The notes under the pieces are model-generated. The model saw only the letters and a program-made list of their open reading frames with translations, searched no databases and was not told where the DNA came from. Shown here one piece after another: positions 44,809 through 53,914 of a stretch of DNA of 64,000 bases. Origin of the DNA: Chromobacterium haemolyticum (GTDB lineage: Bacteria; Pseudomonadota; Gammaproteobacteria; Burkholderiales; Chromobacteriaceae); contig NZ_MUKU01000011.1 of NCBI RefSeq assembly GCF_002081825.1, forward strand, positions 62,001-126,000, written 5' to 3'. The number at the start of each line of letters is the position of its first letter. The first letter of the stretch is position 1. The position numbers and the translations under genes are program-made.

Positions 44809-45774
44809 ATGGACACCTTAAAAGCATTGATGGTCTTCATGACCACGGCGGAAAACGGCAGCTTCTCCGACGCCGCACGCAAGCTGGGCGTATCGCCGGC
44901 CGCTATCAGCCAGAGCATTGCCCGGCTGGAGCAGGAGCTGGAGGTTCGCCTGTTCAACCGCACCACGCGCCAATTGACGCTGACCGAGGACGGGCGCCGT
45001 TTCTACGCCCAGTGCCGCGGGCCGGTGAACAATCTGGATTCGGCGATCAACCAGCTGAAAGCCAGCCGCGACGAGCCGGCCGGCCATCTGCGGGTCAGCA
45101 TGCCCAACTCCTTTGGCCGGCGTTTCATCTTGCCCATCATGGGCGAGTTCTGCGAGCGCTACCCCAAGGTGCGGGTCTTCTTCGGCCTGGACGACCACTT
45201 CAGCGATTTGATCGAGGACGGCTACGATGTGGGGGTGCGTTCCGGCATGATGCCGGATAGCCGCATGGTGGCGCGCAACCTGGCGCAGATGCCGCTGTAC
45301 GTGGTGGCGTCGCCGGGGTATTGGGATTTGCATGGCCGCCCGAGCGCTCCGGAGGAACTGAGCAACCACGATTGCATCAATTTCCAGTTCCCCACTTCCG
45401 GCCGTCTGTTCAAGTGGGAGTTCGACCGCAAGGGCGAGCGGATTCCGCTGGAGGTCAACGGCACTTACACCTTGAACGAGATGGAGGCGGTGGCCGAGCT
45501 GGCGCGTCTGGGCATGGGCGTGGCCCAGTTGCCGGGCCACGAGGTGGTGCATCTGATCCGTTCCGGCGAGCTGGAGCCGGTGTTGACCGATATGGTGTCG
45601 CTGGAGCGTTCGATTTACATCTGCTTCCCGCATCGCGACCACATCGCGCCGCGCACCCGGGTGTTCGTTGATTTCGTGGTGGAGAAATTGGCGGATCATC
45701 CGGACATCATGGCGGATTTGCCGGGCCTGGATTTGAGCGCCAAACGCAAGGCGGCTCAGAAAAACTCAGCCTGA
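44809..45774 (+). CDS. LysR-family transcriptional regulator
   Basis: 321 residues. N-terminal helix-turn-helix GSFSDAARKLGVSPAAISQS (residues about 17-36), then the effector-binding domain from LRVSMPNSFGRRFILPIMGE. It is of the CrgA/PecT-like group without a close metabolic neighbour that would define its role. The following gene, a PuuB-like oxidase on the same strand, is separated by a terminator. AT-rich sequence and a dyad precede the start. Confidence 0.88.
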   Translation: MDTLKALMVFMTTAENGSFSDAARKLGVSPAAISQSIARLEQELEVRLFNRTTRQLTLTEDGRRFYAQCRGPVNNLDSAINQLKASRDEPAGHLRVSMPNSFGRRFILPIMGEFCERYPKVRVFFGLDDHFSDLIEDGYDVGVRSGMMPDSRMVARNLAQMPLYVVASPGYWDLHGRPSAPEELSNHDCINFQFPTSGRLFKWEFDRKGERIPLEVNGTYTLNEMEAVAELARLGMGVAQLPGHEVVHLIRSGELEPVLTDMVSLERSIYICFPHRDHIAPRTRVFVDFVVEKLADHPDIMADLPGLDLSAKRKAAQKNSA

Positions 45775-45795
45775 TCCGGTCTCCGCTTCATCCGA

Positions 45796-45822
45796 AAGCC
45801 AGCGCTCGAGCTGGCTTTTTTG
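45796..45822 (+). terminator. Rho-independent terminator of the LysR gene
   Basis: AAGCCAGC-GCTCGA-GCTGGCTT followed by a T-run lies about 22 bases after the stop codon. Confidence 0.88.
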
Positions 45823-45947
45823 TTGTCTTTTTACCGCCGCGAGCCATCCTTTCTCCTAGGTGTTGTTAAATATAATGAGCGCGTGTATTGTGTTTTTATA
45901 CCAATCATGAACGGACGCCACGCGTTCGCTTTGCCAAGGAGACAGCC

Positions 45948-47240
45948 ATGAACGCGCCGGCCCGACAGGAACATACGAGCTCTTATTACGCCGCCTCGGC
46001 CAATACGGCGCCGGAGCGCCCGTCCTTGCAAGGGGCTTTGCAGGTTGATGTCTGCGTGATCGGCGCCGGCTACACCGGCTTGTCCGCGGCGTTGCACCTG
46101 GCGGAGCGCGGTTATCAGGTGGCGGTGCTGGAGGCGGCGCGGGTGGGCTGGGGCGCGTCGGGCCGCAACGGCGGCCAGATCGTCAACAGCTACAGCCGCG
46201 ATATGGATGTGATCGAGCGCCGGCACGGCAAAGCGGCGGCCGAGGGGTTGGGCGCGATGGCGTTCGAAGGCGGACGTATCATTCGCGAGCGCATCGAGCA
46301 GTACGGCATCCAGTGCGATCTGAAAACCGGCAATGTGTTCGCCGCCTTCACCCAGAAGCAGTTGGACGAGCTGGCGGCCAAGAAGCGTTTGTGGGAGCGT
46401 TACGGCCATACCGGTTTGCAGTTGGTGGATCGCGAGGGCATGCGGGGCATCGTGGCGTCGGATCAGTACGTCGGCGCCTTGCTGGACAACTGGGGCGGGC
46501 ATATCCACCCCTTGAACCTGGCGTTGGGCGAAGCGGCGGCGCTGGAGTCTCTGGGCGGGCGGATTTTCGAGCAGTCTGCGGCGCTGAAGATTCATCCGGG
46601 CGGGCGGGTGAGGGTGGAAACCGCCGGCGGCGAGATCAGTTGCCGCTTCCTGGTGGTGGCCGGCAACGCTTATCTGGGCGATCTATTGCCGGCGCTGGCG
46701 GAGAAGAGTCTGCCTTGCGGCACCCAGGTGCTGACGACCGAGCGCTTGCCGGAAGCGCTGGCCAAGAGCCTGTTGCCGGGTGACCACTGCGTCGAGGATT
46801 GCAATTTCCTGTTGGACTATTACCGGCTGACCGCCGACAACCGGCTCTTGTACGGCGGCGGCACCGTGTACGGCGCGCGCGATCCGGGCGAGGTGGAGCG
46901 GCTGATTCGCCCCAAGATGTTGAAAACCTTTCCGCAGCTGGCGGATTACAAGATCGAGTTCGGCTGGACCGGCAATTTCTCGCTGACCTTGTCGCGGCTG
47001 CCGCAGGCCGGGCGCATCGGCGACAATGTCTATTACTCGCAGGGATGCAGCGGCCACGGCGTGACTTACACCCATCTGGCCGGGCGTTTGCTGGCGGAGG
47101 CCATCGACGGCGACAGCCGGCGCTTTGATCGTTTCGCCGGCCTGCCGCACTATCCCTTCCCCGGCGGACGCGCGTTCCGCGTGCCGATGCTGACCATGGG
47201 CGCGTGGTGGTATGGGCTCAGGGACCGCTTGGGGCTGTGA
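45948..47240 (+). CDS. FAD-dependent oxidoreductase, PuuB-like gamma-glutamylputrescine oxidase
   Basis: 430 residues from MNAPARQEHTSSYYAASANT, AAGGAGA upstream. The FAD-binding dinucleotide motif is VCVIGAGYTGLSAALHLAER (about 35-54), followed by the DAO-family ARVGWGASGRNGGQIVNSYS and a C-terminal GCSGHGVTYTHLAGRLLAEA flavin-contact segment. SYYAAS and GGQIVN are typical of PuuB/OrdL-type amine oxidases. It would oxidise gamma-glutamylputrescine or a related N-substituted amino acid, linking to the polyamine uptake genes; no other puu genes are adjacent. Confidence 0.87.
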   Translation: MNAPARQEHTSSYYAASANTAPERPSLQGALQVDVCVIGAGYTGLSAALHLAERGYQVAVLEAARVGWGASGRNGGQIVNSYSRDMDVIERRHGKAAAEGLGAMAFEGGRIIRERIEQYGIQCDLKTGNVFAAFTQKQLDELAAKKRLWERYGHTGLQLVDREGMRGIVASDQYVGALLDNWGGHIHPLNLALGEAAALESLGGRIFEQSAALKIHPGGRVRVETAGGEISCRFLVVAGNAYLGDLLPALAEKSLPCGTQVLTTERLPEALAKSLLPGDHCVEDCNFLLDYYRLTADNRLLYGGGTVYGARDPGEVERLIRPKMLKTFPQLADYKIEFGWTGNFSLTLSRLPQAGRIGDNVYYSQGCSGHGVTYTHLAGRLLAEAIDGDSRRFDRFAGLPHYPFPGGRAFRVPMLTMGAWWYGLRDRLGL

Positions 47241-47241
47241 G

Positions 47242-48000
47242 TTAGTCGTCGGGGGCGAGGCGGCGTTCGCGGTTGGCGCTGCCAGCTTCGCCCACCGCGC
47301 GGTTGCGGCCCGCGTTCTTGGCCGCGTACAGATACATGTCGGCGCGGTGCAGCAGGGTTTCCGGCATGTCGTCCACGGTTTGGGTGGCCACGCCGATGCT
47401 GGCGGTCAAGCGATTCACCGCCGGCAGTTCGGTCTGCGCCAAGCGCTGACGGATATCATCGGCCAGCGCCATCGCGCCGCTCTGCTCGGTTTCCGGGCAA
47501 ATCAACAGGAATTCGTCGCCGCCCCAGCGCGCCACGGTGTCCAACTGGCGCGCGCGTTTTTGTAGTAGTTCGCCGAAGGCGGCCAGCACTTGGTCGCCGG
47601 CCAGGTGGCCGTAATTGTCGTTGACGTCCTTGAAGTGGTCGATGTCCAACAGCAGCACCGAGAACGGCCTGCGGGTGCGGTAGGAGCGCTCGGTTTCGCG
47701 TTCCAGAATGGTGTTGGCCTGGCGGCGGTTGGCCAGGCCGGTGACCGCGTCTTGGCCGGCGAGGGTGTTGAGCTCTTGCAGCATGGCGTGGGATTCGCGG
47801 GCGCGGCGGTAGGCGAACAGCGCTAGCGATACGGCCAGGTTGACGCAAAGCAGCAGGGCCAGCGCCATGGTTTGCGCATTGCCATCGCCGGAGTTCAGCC
47901 ATTGGTAACGTTCTGCCAGCCAGAATATCAGCAGATTGGCCAGGAGCAGGGTGGCCAAGTCGAGCAAGATCTGCCGCAGGCTGAACAGGCGTGACTTCAT
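47242..48000 (-). CDS. Diguanylate cyclase (GGDEF) with two transmembrane segments
   Basis: 252 residues. Two hydrophobic helices (about 11-29 and 43-63) and a GGDEF domain with DAVTGLANRRQANTI, LLLDIDHFKDVNDNYGHLAG and signature ARWGGDEFLLI. The inhibitory RxxD I-site (RQLD, five residues before GGDEF) is present, in contrast to the cyclase at 4449. Convergent with the PuuB-like gene, whose stop is one base away. No sensory domain can be recognised. Confidence 0.92.
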   Translation of the reverse strand: MKSRLFSLRQILLDLATLLLANLLIFWLAERYQWLNSGDGNAQTMALALLLCVNLAVSLALFAYRRARESHAMLQELNTLAGQDAVTGLANRRQANTILERETERSYRTRRPFSVLLLDIDHFKDVNDNYGHLAGDQVLAAFGELLQKRARQLDTVARWGGDEFLLICPETEQSGAMALADDIRQRLAQTELPAVNRLTASIGVATQTVDDMPETLLHRADMYLYAAKNAGRNRAVGEAGSANRERRLAPDD

Positions 48001-48122
48001 GGGGCTTGGGCCGTTTCCGATGAGTGCAGGCCGCCGGGAGGCGGCTAGATTGCGTTGATTCTTTTCGGATTAGCCCAAACTTGGCTCGGCCACAAGGCGC
48101 GCGTGCCGGCAGCACCTTATCA

Positions 48123-48265
48123 GAACCTGTTTACGACTTGCTGCGCGTCGTGAGGCGTCAGACGGCGAGCACCGCTTCGAAATGCTCATGTACCACGTGT
48201 ACATTCCGCTTTCTCAGCGGTTTTCATCTTGCTTAGTCCTTGCACTAGAGATTTTGAACAGGAGA
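48123..48265 (+). repeat. Miniature inverted-repeat element, copy 5
   Basis: 143 bases. Left end GAACCTGTTTACGACTTGCT, central TGTACCACGTGTACA dyad, and a diverged right end (GATTTTGAACAGG). Flanked by TCA on the left and TTA on the right; the right triplet (48266-48268) is the TAA stop of ubiT on the minus strand. The mismatch suggests an old copy. Confidence 0.82.
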
Positions 48266-48700
48266 TTAAACGGCCATGAAGCGCGCCAGCGGCGTGGCGC
48301 TCCAGTCCACGCTGTCCAGCAGGTTCTTGACGATGAGCCCCAGCTCGGTGTCGCCCTCAATCAGCAGTTTGCGGTGGAAAAACAGCGTGTCCGGGTCTTC
48401 CTCGCGCAGCATCATCCGGGCGAAGTCGGCCAGCGTGGCGGAGAGCTGCAAATCAGGCGCTTCGTCGTCCTGGTCGCGGCGGAAGCCTTGTTCGTCGGCG
48501 CGGAAGCGCAGTGTCAGGCCGGCGTCCAGCACGCGAATGGCGAAGCGGCGGCCGGTCAACAGCGCCATGTCCGCCGGCAGTACGCCGCGCCGGGCCAGTT
48601 GATTGAGGCTGGCGGCCAGCAGCCAGGCCGGCGGCGCGGCCGGCAGCCGGGACAGCAGCGCAGCGGCGGCGGAGGGCAGGGCGAGATCAGGAATGCGCAT
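48266..48700 (-). CDS. ubiT: Ubiquinone biosynthesis accessory factor UbiT (SCP2 domain)
   Basis: 144 residues. SCP2 sterol-carrier-like lipid-binding domain with LEGRRFAIRV-type strand (LTGRRFAIRVLDAGLTLRFR), LSATLADFARMMLREEDPDT and FFHRKLLIEGDTELGLIVKN; the RLxIEGDxExG block is diagnostic of UbiT/YhbT. It binds quinone precursors for the oxygen-independent pathway with UbiU and UbiV. Its start overlaps the ubiV end by 14 bases. The stop codon touches repeat copy 5. Confidence 0.93.
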   Translation of the reverse strand: MRIPDLALPSAAAALLSRLPAAPPAWLLAASLNQLARRGVLPADMALLTGRRFAIRVLDAGLTLRFRADEQGFRRDQDDEAPDLQLSATLADFARMMLREEDPDTLFFHRKLLIEGDTELGLIVKNLLDSVDWSATPLARFMAV

Positions 48701-49616
48701 GGGAGGCTCCTATGGCTTGATTGCCGGCCTGGCCGCGCCAATAGCCGTCCACCAGTTCGGCGTCGGCATGGAGTCCGCTGGCGGCTTGCAGCGTGTCCGG
48801 GTCGGCGCCGTCCAGCGCTTGGCGGAACAGGGCGACGACGTCGCTGGTGGCGCGCGACTGCGGACTGACGCGCACGGCGTCGACGCCGATGGCGGCCAGG
48901 CCGCGTAGATGCGGCAGCAGGCTGTGGCAGCCGGCGGACAGGGTCTGGATGCCGTTGAGGGTGAGGAAGTCCTGCTGGTCCTGGGTGCGCATGGTCAGCC
49001 CGTCCGGGTGTTCCAGGCAGCGGAACTGGCAGTCGTCCTTGCTCAGATTGTAATGACGGGCGGTGAAGCAACGCGCGGACAGCGCCAGCGGCAGCTTGCC
49101 CCAGGCGAACAACTCTGTGGCGATGGGCGCGCCGATCTCGGCGTAGCGGGCCAGCAGTTGAGCCAAGGTGGCGCGGTCCATTTCCACCGGCGGCACCCAG
49201 CGCTCGGCGCCCCAGTCGCGGATCAGCTTCAGGGTGTCGGCGTTGTAGATGTTGAGATGCGGGCCGGCGACGAAGGGCAGGTCGTGCTCGCGCGCCAGCT
49301 TGATCGCGCCCAGATCGTTGGCCTCCAGCGCGATGTCGCCGTTGGCGGCCAATTGGCGCGCGCGGCGCAGATCGGATTCGCTCTCCAGCAGCGCCTGGCA
49401 GCTGAGCGTGACGCGCTTGCCGGCGGCGGCCAGGTCGCGCGCCAAGGAGATCCAGTCCTGCGGCCGCATCTGCTGGCGGCGCGAGCACACCACTTCGCCC
49501 AGATAGATCCGGTCCAGCGGCCAGTCGGCGGCGGCGGCGTAGAAGTCCAGCAGGGTGTCGCGCGGCCAGAAGAACAACACCGGCCCCAGAGTCAATTGCA
49601 GATTAAGGCTTGTCAT
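48687..49616 (-). CDS. ubiV: Oxygen-independent ubiquinone hydroxylase subunit UbiV (U32 family)
   Basis: 309 residues. U32 peptidase-like fold, with DRIYLGEVVCSRRQQMRPQD near the start and the four cluster cysteines of the UbiV type: one in EVVCSRR and three in ARCFTARHYNLSKDDCQFRC. UbiU-UbiV carry 4Fe-4S clusters and hydroxylate the quinone ring without oxygen. It lies between ubiU and ubiT on one strand and overlaps ubiT. Confidence 0.94.
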   Translation of the reverse strand: MTSLNLQLTLGPVLFFWPRDTLLDFYAAAADWPLDRIYLGEVVCSRRQQMRPQDWISLARDLAAAGKRVTLSCQALLESESDLRRARQLAANGDIALEANDLGAIKLAREHDLPFVAGPHLNIYNADTLKLIRDWGAERWVPPVEMDRATLAQLLARYAEIGAPIATELFAWGKLPLALSARCFTARHYNLSKDDCQFRCLEHPDGLTMRTQDQQDFLTLNGIQTLSAGCHSLLPHLRGLAAIGVDAVRVSPQSRATSDVVALFRQALDGADPDTLQAASGLHADAELVDGYWRGQAGNQAIGASHAHS

Positions 49617-49641
49617 TGGCGGTTTTCCATGGGGGCGGCGC

Positions 49642-50658
49642 TCATTTCCACGGCCGGTTGTAGGCGCCCAGCGTTTGCTGTTGTCCTTCCGACACTTTGT
49701 TCAGCGCCTGGTGCCAGGCCGGGCGCGCCTGGAAGCGCGCGCCGTCGCGGCCGGCGGCGTCCAGCGCTTCGCGCAGCGCTCGCGTCACCTGGGCCACGTA
49801 AGCCGGGCTGCGCTGGCGCCCTTCCACCTTGATGGCGGCGACGCCGCTGGCGATGATTTGCGGCAGCATGTCCAGCACATTGAGGCTGGTGGGTTCTTCC
49901 AGCGCGTAATAGGTTTCGTCGCGCACCTGGAAGCGACCCTTGCACAGCGTCGGGTAGCCGGCGGGTTCGTCGTCGCGGTAGCTGTCGATCAGGATGTGGT
50001 TGAGGCGGGCGTTCATGCGCTGCCCGTCCGGCTCCCAGCGCACGAACTTGGCCGGCGAGCACACCCCGTGTGTGTTGGGCGATTCGCCGGTGGCGTAGCT
50101 GGACAGCTGACAGCGGCCTTCCACCATCACGCACAGGCTGCCGAAGCCGAAGACTTCGATCTCGACGTCGGTGTGTTCGATCACGTGGCGCACCTGATCC
50201 AGGGTCAGCACCCGAGGGAGCACCGCGCGGCGGATGCCGAACATGTCGCGCGCCAGATTGATGGCTTCGTAATTGGTGGCCGAGCTTTGCACCGACATGT
50301 GCAGGCGCAGCTCAGGGTGGCGTTCTGCGGCGTAGGCCATCAGGCCCAGGTCGGCCAGGATCAGCGCGTCGGCGCCCAGGGCCGCGCCTTGGTCCACCGC
50401 CGCGCGCCAGCGGCCGGCGTCGGCGCCTTGGGCGAAGGTGTTGATCGCCAGCAGCACTTTGCGACCGTGGCGATGCGCATAGGCGATGCCTTCGCGCGCG
50501 CTGGCGTCGTCGAAATTCAGCCCGGCGAAATTGCGGGCGTTGGTCTGGTTTTTCAGGCCCAGGTAAACGGTGTCGGCGCCGTTGTCCACCGCGGCCTTGA
50601 GCGCCGGCAGGCTGCCGGCGGGGCAGACCAGCTCGGGCAGGGATGTGTGCAGAGCCAT
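49642..50658 (-). CDS. ubiU: Oxygen-independent ubiquinone hydroxylase subunit UbiU (U32 family)
   Basis: 338 residues. U32 signature region EVFGFGSLCVMVEGRCQLSS with the cluster Cys ligands, NTHGVCSPAKFVRW and TLCKGRFQVRDETYYALEEP. N-terminus PELVCPAGSLPALKAAVDNG and TVYLGLKNQTNARNFAGLNF are typical. Functions as heterodimer with UbiV (next gene, 25 bases downstream). First gene of the ubiUVT operon here; a terminator-like hairpin separates it from the SirB2 gene upstream, so a promoter in the short gap is likely. Confidence 0.95.
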   Translation of the reverse strand: MALHTSLPELVCPAGSLPALKAAVDNGADTVYLGLKNQTNARNFAGLNFDDASAREGIAYAHRHGRKVLLAINTFAQGADAGRWRAAVDQGAALGADALILADLGLMAYAAERHPELRLHMSVQSSATNYEAINLARDMFGIRRAVLPRVLTLDQVRHVIEHTDVEIEVFGFGSLCVMVEGRCQLSSYATGESPNTHGVCSPAKFVRWEPDGQRMNARLNHILIDSYRDDEPAGYPTLCKGRFQVRDETYYALEEPTSLNVLDMLPQIIASGVAAIKVEGRQRSPAYVAQVTRALREALDAAGRDGARFQARPAWHQALNKVSEGQQQTLGAYNRPWK

Positions 50659-50691
50659 CTTGGTCGGTCCGGTTTAAAACCCACCGACGAT

Positions 50692-50718
50692 AACAAGCCC
50701 CGCGTCGCGGGGCCTTGT
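50692..50718 (-). terminator. Hairpin after the SirB2-like gene
   Basis: ACAAGCCCCGCG pairs with CGCGGGGCCTTGT (one bulged base); on the minus strand it is followed by a weak T-rich tail. It would terminate the SirB2-like transcript before ubiU. Confidence 0.6.
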
Positions 50719-50751
50719 TCTGGGTCAAGCGCAGGCCGGGCGCCTGGAGAA

Positions 50752-51138
50752 TCAGAAGAAGGGCACTACCATCTTGGTCTTGGCCACCAGCACGATGTAG
50801 AACACCGCGACCAGCGCGCAGAGGAAGGCGATCAGCCGGGTTTGCGGCGTTTTGCCGCGGCGCAGCGCGATGGTGCCCAGCGCCACGTAGAGCACCAGGC
50901 CCACGATCTTGGCCAGCAGCCACGGGCTTTGCAGGATGGGCCAGCCGCCCATGACCACCAGCGCGATGGCACAGCCCAGCAGCAGGGTGTCGATGACGTG
51001 GGGCAGGATGCGCACCGGCTTTAGCGCCAGGAGGTGCTGTTTGCCGCCCAGCATCAGGCCGCCGCGCACGGCGAACAAGAGAATCGACAGATAGGCGAAG
51101 CCCATGTGGGCGTGTTTGACGATCAGATAAGGATACAT
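50752..51138 (-). CDS. SirB2-like membrane protein
   Basis: 128 residues from MYPYLIVKHAHMGFAYLSIL; the frame extends upstream but this is the family start. Four hydrophobic segments. The KHAHMGFAYLSILLFAVRGG opening and LKPVRILPHVIDTLLLGCAI are the SirB2 pattern; conserved His residues in the membrane suggest heme or metal contact, although function is not established. Stands alone between ubiUVT and the pilin operon. Confidence 0.85.
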   Translation of the reverse strand: MYPYLIVKHAHMGFAYLSILLFAVRGGLMLGGKQHLLALKPVRILPHVIDTLLLGCAIALVVMGGWPILQSPWLLAKIVGLVLYVALGTIALRRGKTPQTRLIAFLCALVAVFYIVLVAKTKMVVPFF

Positions 51139-51154
51139 AGGCGTCCGGAAGTTA

Positions 51155-51210
51155 AAAACCTGTTGAATGTCCGCTGCGCTTGGTGAAACCTTGGGCAAGC
51201 TTTAGGGCTT
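51155..51210 (+). repeat. Possible fragment of the miniature inverted-repeat element (left half)
   Basis: AAACCTGTTGAATGTCCGCT followed by GCGC..GGTGAAACCTTG resembles the left half of copy 1 with several mismatches, preceded by TTA (51152-51154). No right inverted repeat is seen. It lies between the minor pilin operon end and the SirB2 gene. Confidence 0.45.
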
Positions 51211-51218
51211 GAGCGCGC

Positions 51219-53222
51219 TTAACGATAGCGCGCCCATAATACCCGCGCCGCGCCCGTTTGCGGGTTCGGCGTGCCGCCGCCGCCTTCGCCCGGCAAACCG
51301 TTCTGACCGCTGATGTCGATCACGGTTTCCGCGCCCAGGCTGTTCAGCGGCCGGTTCGGCGGCGGAGCGCCGGGCGGCCGGCTTTGCAGCGCCGCGCTGA
51401 CAGAGCCGTAGATATGCGTGCTGCCGGCGGTGTCCAGCGTGTCGCCGGCCAACACCGCGCCGTGTATCCGATTGCTGGCGCCCAGCTTGATCTTGCCGCC
51501 GCTGAAAGCTTGGGCCGCATCGTAGCCGCCGGCCAGCAAGGCGATGCCGAGCAGAGGGGATTCGCGCAGCGAACTCCGGTCCGCGCCGCAATGGTTCAGC
51601 GGATAGACCTCCGGGAAGTCCGCGCTGCGGCATACTCGCGCCGCGCCGGCCTGGCGCAGGCTCCACAGTTCGACATTGCTGCTGGTTTCGATGTGGCCGG
51701 TGGCGAGGATGGCGTTGTCCAGCCGGCCGTACAGCGACAGATTGCCTTCGAACAACGCCACGCCGGGCAGCATGCCCTGAGGCGGCTTGAGGCGCAGCAG
51801 CCATTGCTGTGTGGTGCTGCCGGACAAGCAGCTCTCCGCGTCGCTCTCGCATAGTCGCAAGGCCGGCTGGCCGGCCACCGGGGCACAGCGCTTGCCGTCG
51901 GCCTGCAAGGCCGGGCATAGATCGTTGCGCTGCCAGTCGTCGGTCCGCTGCCGGCCCAGCCGGTAGACCGCGCCGTCCGGTACGCCGGCCACGTGTTGCA
52001 GCCGGACGCGGATGCGCTGCAAGGCGTCGGAGGAACGGTCCGCCGCATCCCAGTAGACGATGAGGTTGGCGGCATCGCGGTAATCGTTGGCGTTGATGCG
52101 GGTCGCGCCCAGTCGGAACTCGGGCACCGGTTCCAGCGGCACTTTCAGCCCGGCCTGATGGCGTACCCGCACGGTGTTCGGCGGCGCTTGGCGCGGTTGG
52201 CCGGCGGCGTCGAAGATCGGCGCGCCGTTGTGGGTGAAGGCGCCGCCGATGAGGCCGTCGTCGATGTTGGCGTTGCCGCGGCTGTCCAGCAGGCCCTGGG
52301 CGCGCAAGGCGTTTAGCCGATTGCTGCTGCTGGTGCGCACATCGCCTTGGCTCAGCAATTGCGCGGAAACGGCGACGTTGCCGGCCAGGGTCACGTCGCC
52401 GATGGCGGCCAGCCGGCCCACCCGTTCGCCGCTGCTGCCGATCGCGCCGTTGGCGGCGGCGGTTTCCACGTCGCTGCCGCTGCCCATGACGATGTTGCCG
52501 CGCGCTTTCAGCGTCAGGAACTGGCCGCTGTTGACGCGGATGTCGCCGTTGCTCCACAGGCTGAGCGGGGCCTGGCCGTCGCCGCGGGCCGGATTGCCCT
52601 GGAACAGGATGTCGCCGGTGGCCTGGATCGCGCTGACGCCGCTCAGGCTGCCGCTGGTGTCCACCGCGCCTTCCACTTGCAAGAGCGCGTCCTTGGCGCC
52701 GGTGACCACAATATTGCCGCTGGTGGACAGGCCGCCGCGGATTTGCGCCGCGGCGTTGGCGGCCGGTGGCGGGGGCGTGCCGTTCAATTGGTAGACCACT
52801 TCCAGCGTCACCGTGGCGTCGCCGCTGCGGGCGGTGATCCAGGCGGCGACCTTGTCGTCTTCGACCACGGCGCCGGCGGCGCGCGGCGCCGGCAGCAGCT
52901 TGATCTGGAGAGCGTCGGCCAGCGCCTGGCTTTCCAGCGGCAAGCTGGCGCGGTCCAGGCTCAGCGCCGCGCCGTCCCGTTCCAGCGCCTTAATTTGCGC
53001 CGGCGTCAGCGCCGACAGGTATTGCCGCACCAATTCCGCGCCTGTCCAGGCGCGCCACTGCGCTTCGCTATTGCCGCGCAAGGAGCGGGTCAGTTCCTGC
53101 TGGCCACGCAGGTGGTGCATGCCGCCCAGGGCCAGCGCGGTCAGGGCCATGCCGGTGAGCAGCACCATCAGTACCGCGGCGACGCCGCGTTGCCGGCGCG
53201 GCGGGAGGGGGCGGGCCTTCAT
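51219..53222 (-). CDS. Large PilX/GspK-like minor pilin with beta-rich repeat region
   Basis: 667 residues. A prepilin-like N-terminus (QRG then VAAVLMVLLTGMALTALALG) lacks the Glu at position 5, as in GspK/PilX-type tip pilins. After about 170 residues a region of short glycine-bounded strands follows (GNIVVTGAKDALLQVEGAVD, GDILFQGN, GDVTLAGNVAVSAQLLSQGD, GGKIKLGASNRIHGAVLAGD), resembling a bactofilin or beta-helix pattern, with a Cys-rich segment near 440-480. Typical PilX is about 200 residues, so this is a fusion-like expansion. Last gene of an operon with four overlapping minor pilin genes; no pilY1 follows. Confidence 0.75.
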   Translation of the reverse strand: MKARPLPPRRQRGVAAVLMVLLTGMALTALALGGMHHLRGQQELTRSLRGNSEAQWRAWTGAELVRQYLSALTPAQIKALERDGAALSLDRASLPLESQALADALQIKLLPAPRAAGAVVEDDKVAAWITARSGDATVTLEVVYQLNGTPPPPAANAAAQIRGGLSTSGNIVVTGAKDALLQVEGAVDTSGSLSGVSAIQATGDILFQGNPARGDGQAPLSLWSNGDIRVNSGQFLTLKARGNIVMGSGSDVETAAANGAIGSSGERVGRLAAIGDVTLAGNVAVSAQLLSQGDVRTSSSNRLNALRAQGLLDSRGNANIDDGLIGGAFTHNGAPIFDAAGQPRQAPPNTVRVRHQAGLKVPLEPVPEFRLGATRINANDYRDAANLIVYWDAADRSSDALQRIRVRLQHVAGVPDGAVYRLGRQRTDDWQRNDLCPALQADGKRCAPVAGQPALRLCESDAESCLSGSTTQQWLLRLKPPQGMLPGVALFEGNLSLYGRLDNAILATGHIETSSNVELWSLRQAGAARVCRSADFPEVYPLNHCGADRSSLRESPLLGIALLAGGYDAAQAFSGGKIKLGASNRIHGAVLAGDTLDTAGSTHIYGSVSAALQSRPPGAPPPNRPLNSLGAETVIDISGQNGLPGEGGGGTPNPQTGAARVLWARYR

Positions 53223-53914
53223 GCGGGGGCCGCCAGATTGGTCAGACAGCTGGCGAAGCTGCGGCTCTCGCCTTGTTGCGCGTTGTCGTAGTTGAGCAGC
53301 AGCTGGGGAAAGGTCTGGCTGGCCGCCGTTGCCGCCGCATAGGGCCAGCAGGGCTGTTCCAGCCGCAAAGCCATGTTGAGCCTATGGCGCGGCGGCAGCG
53401 GCCCGGTCAGCGCCCGTGCCCGCCATTGCGAAGGCTGGCTTAGCGCGTCTGAGATGACGGCGCAGTCGTCGGCTTGCAGCTGGTACACGACGCTGTTCTG
53501 CCCGGCCTCGCCCAGCCGGGCCACGCCGCGGCAGGCGTAAGCGCCGGCGTCCAGCTGCGGGCGATAGCGCCACACCGCGGCGTTGGCGCTGCCGGAGGCC
53601 ACCGGCGCGGCGCTGAGCGCGGTGACGGCGCCGTCGGCGTCCAGGCGCAAATCGCTTATCGACAGCAGCTGCAGGTTCTGTTCGCGGCCGCCGCCGGCGC
53701 CGAAGCCGGCTTCCTGCGCCTGCTGCTGCACGCTAAGCAAGGCCGCCATCAACTGGCTGTCCCGCTGCGCCAGTTTGGCGCTGCCTTGGTCCGGGTCGAA
53801 CACGCTGCGCGCAGTCTGTCGATACAGGGTCAGCATCGCCAGCGTGGTGATCAGCGCCAGCAGCATGCCGATCAAGAGCTCCAGCAGGCTAAAGCCAGAG
53901 GCGCGTTTATTCAT
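53219..53914 (-). CDS. Type IV minor pilin, PilW-like
   Basis: 231 residues. Class III prepilin leader MNKRASG then FSLLELLIGMLLALITTLAM with Glu at +5. The body has QAQEAGFGAGGG and a C-terminal disulfide pair candidate (CWPYAAATAA, SFASCLTNL). PilW-type proteins prime pilus assembly. Its stop overlaps the next gene start (ATGA) and its start overlaps the PilV-like gene by eight bases. Confidence 0.88.
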   Translation of the reverse strand: MNKRASGFSLLELLIGMLLALITTLAMLTLYRQTARSVFDPDQGSAKLAQRDSQLMAALLSVQQQAQEAGFGAGGGREQNLQLLSISDLRLDADGAVTALSAAPVASGSANAAVWRYRPQLDAGAYACRGVARLGEAGQNSVVYQLQADDCAVISDALSQPSQWRARALTGPLPPRHRLNMALRLEQPCWPYAAATAASQTFPQLLLNYDNAQQGESRSFASCLTNLAAPA

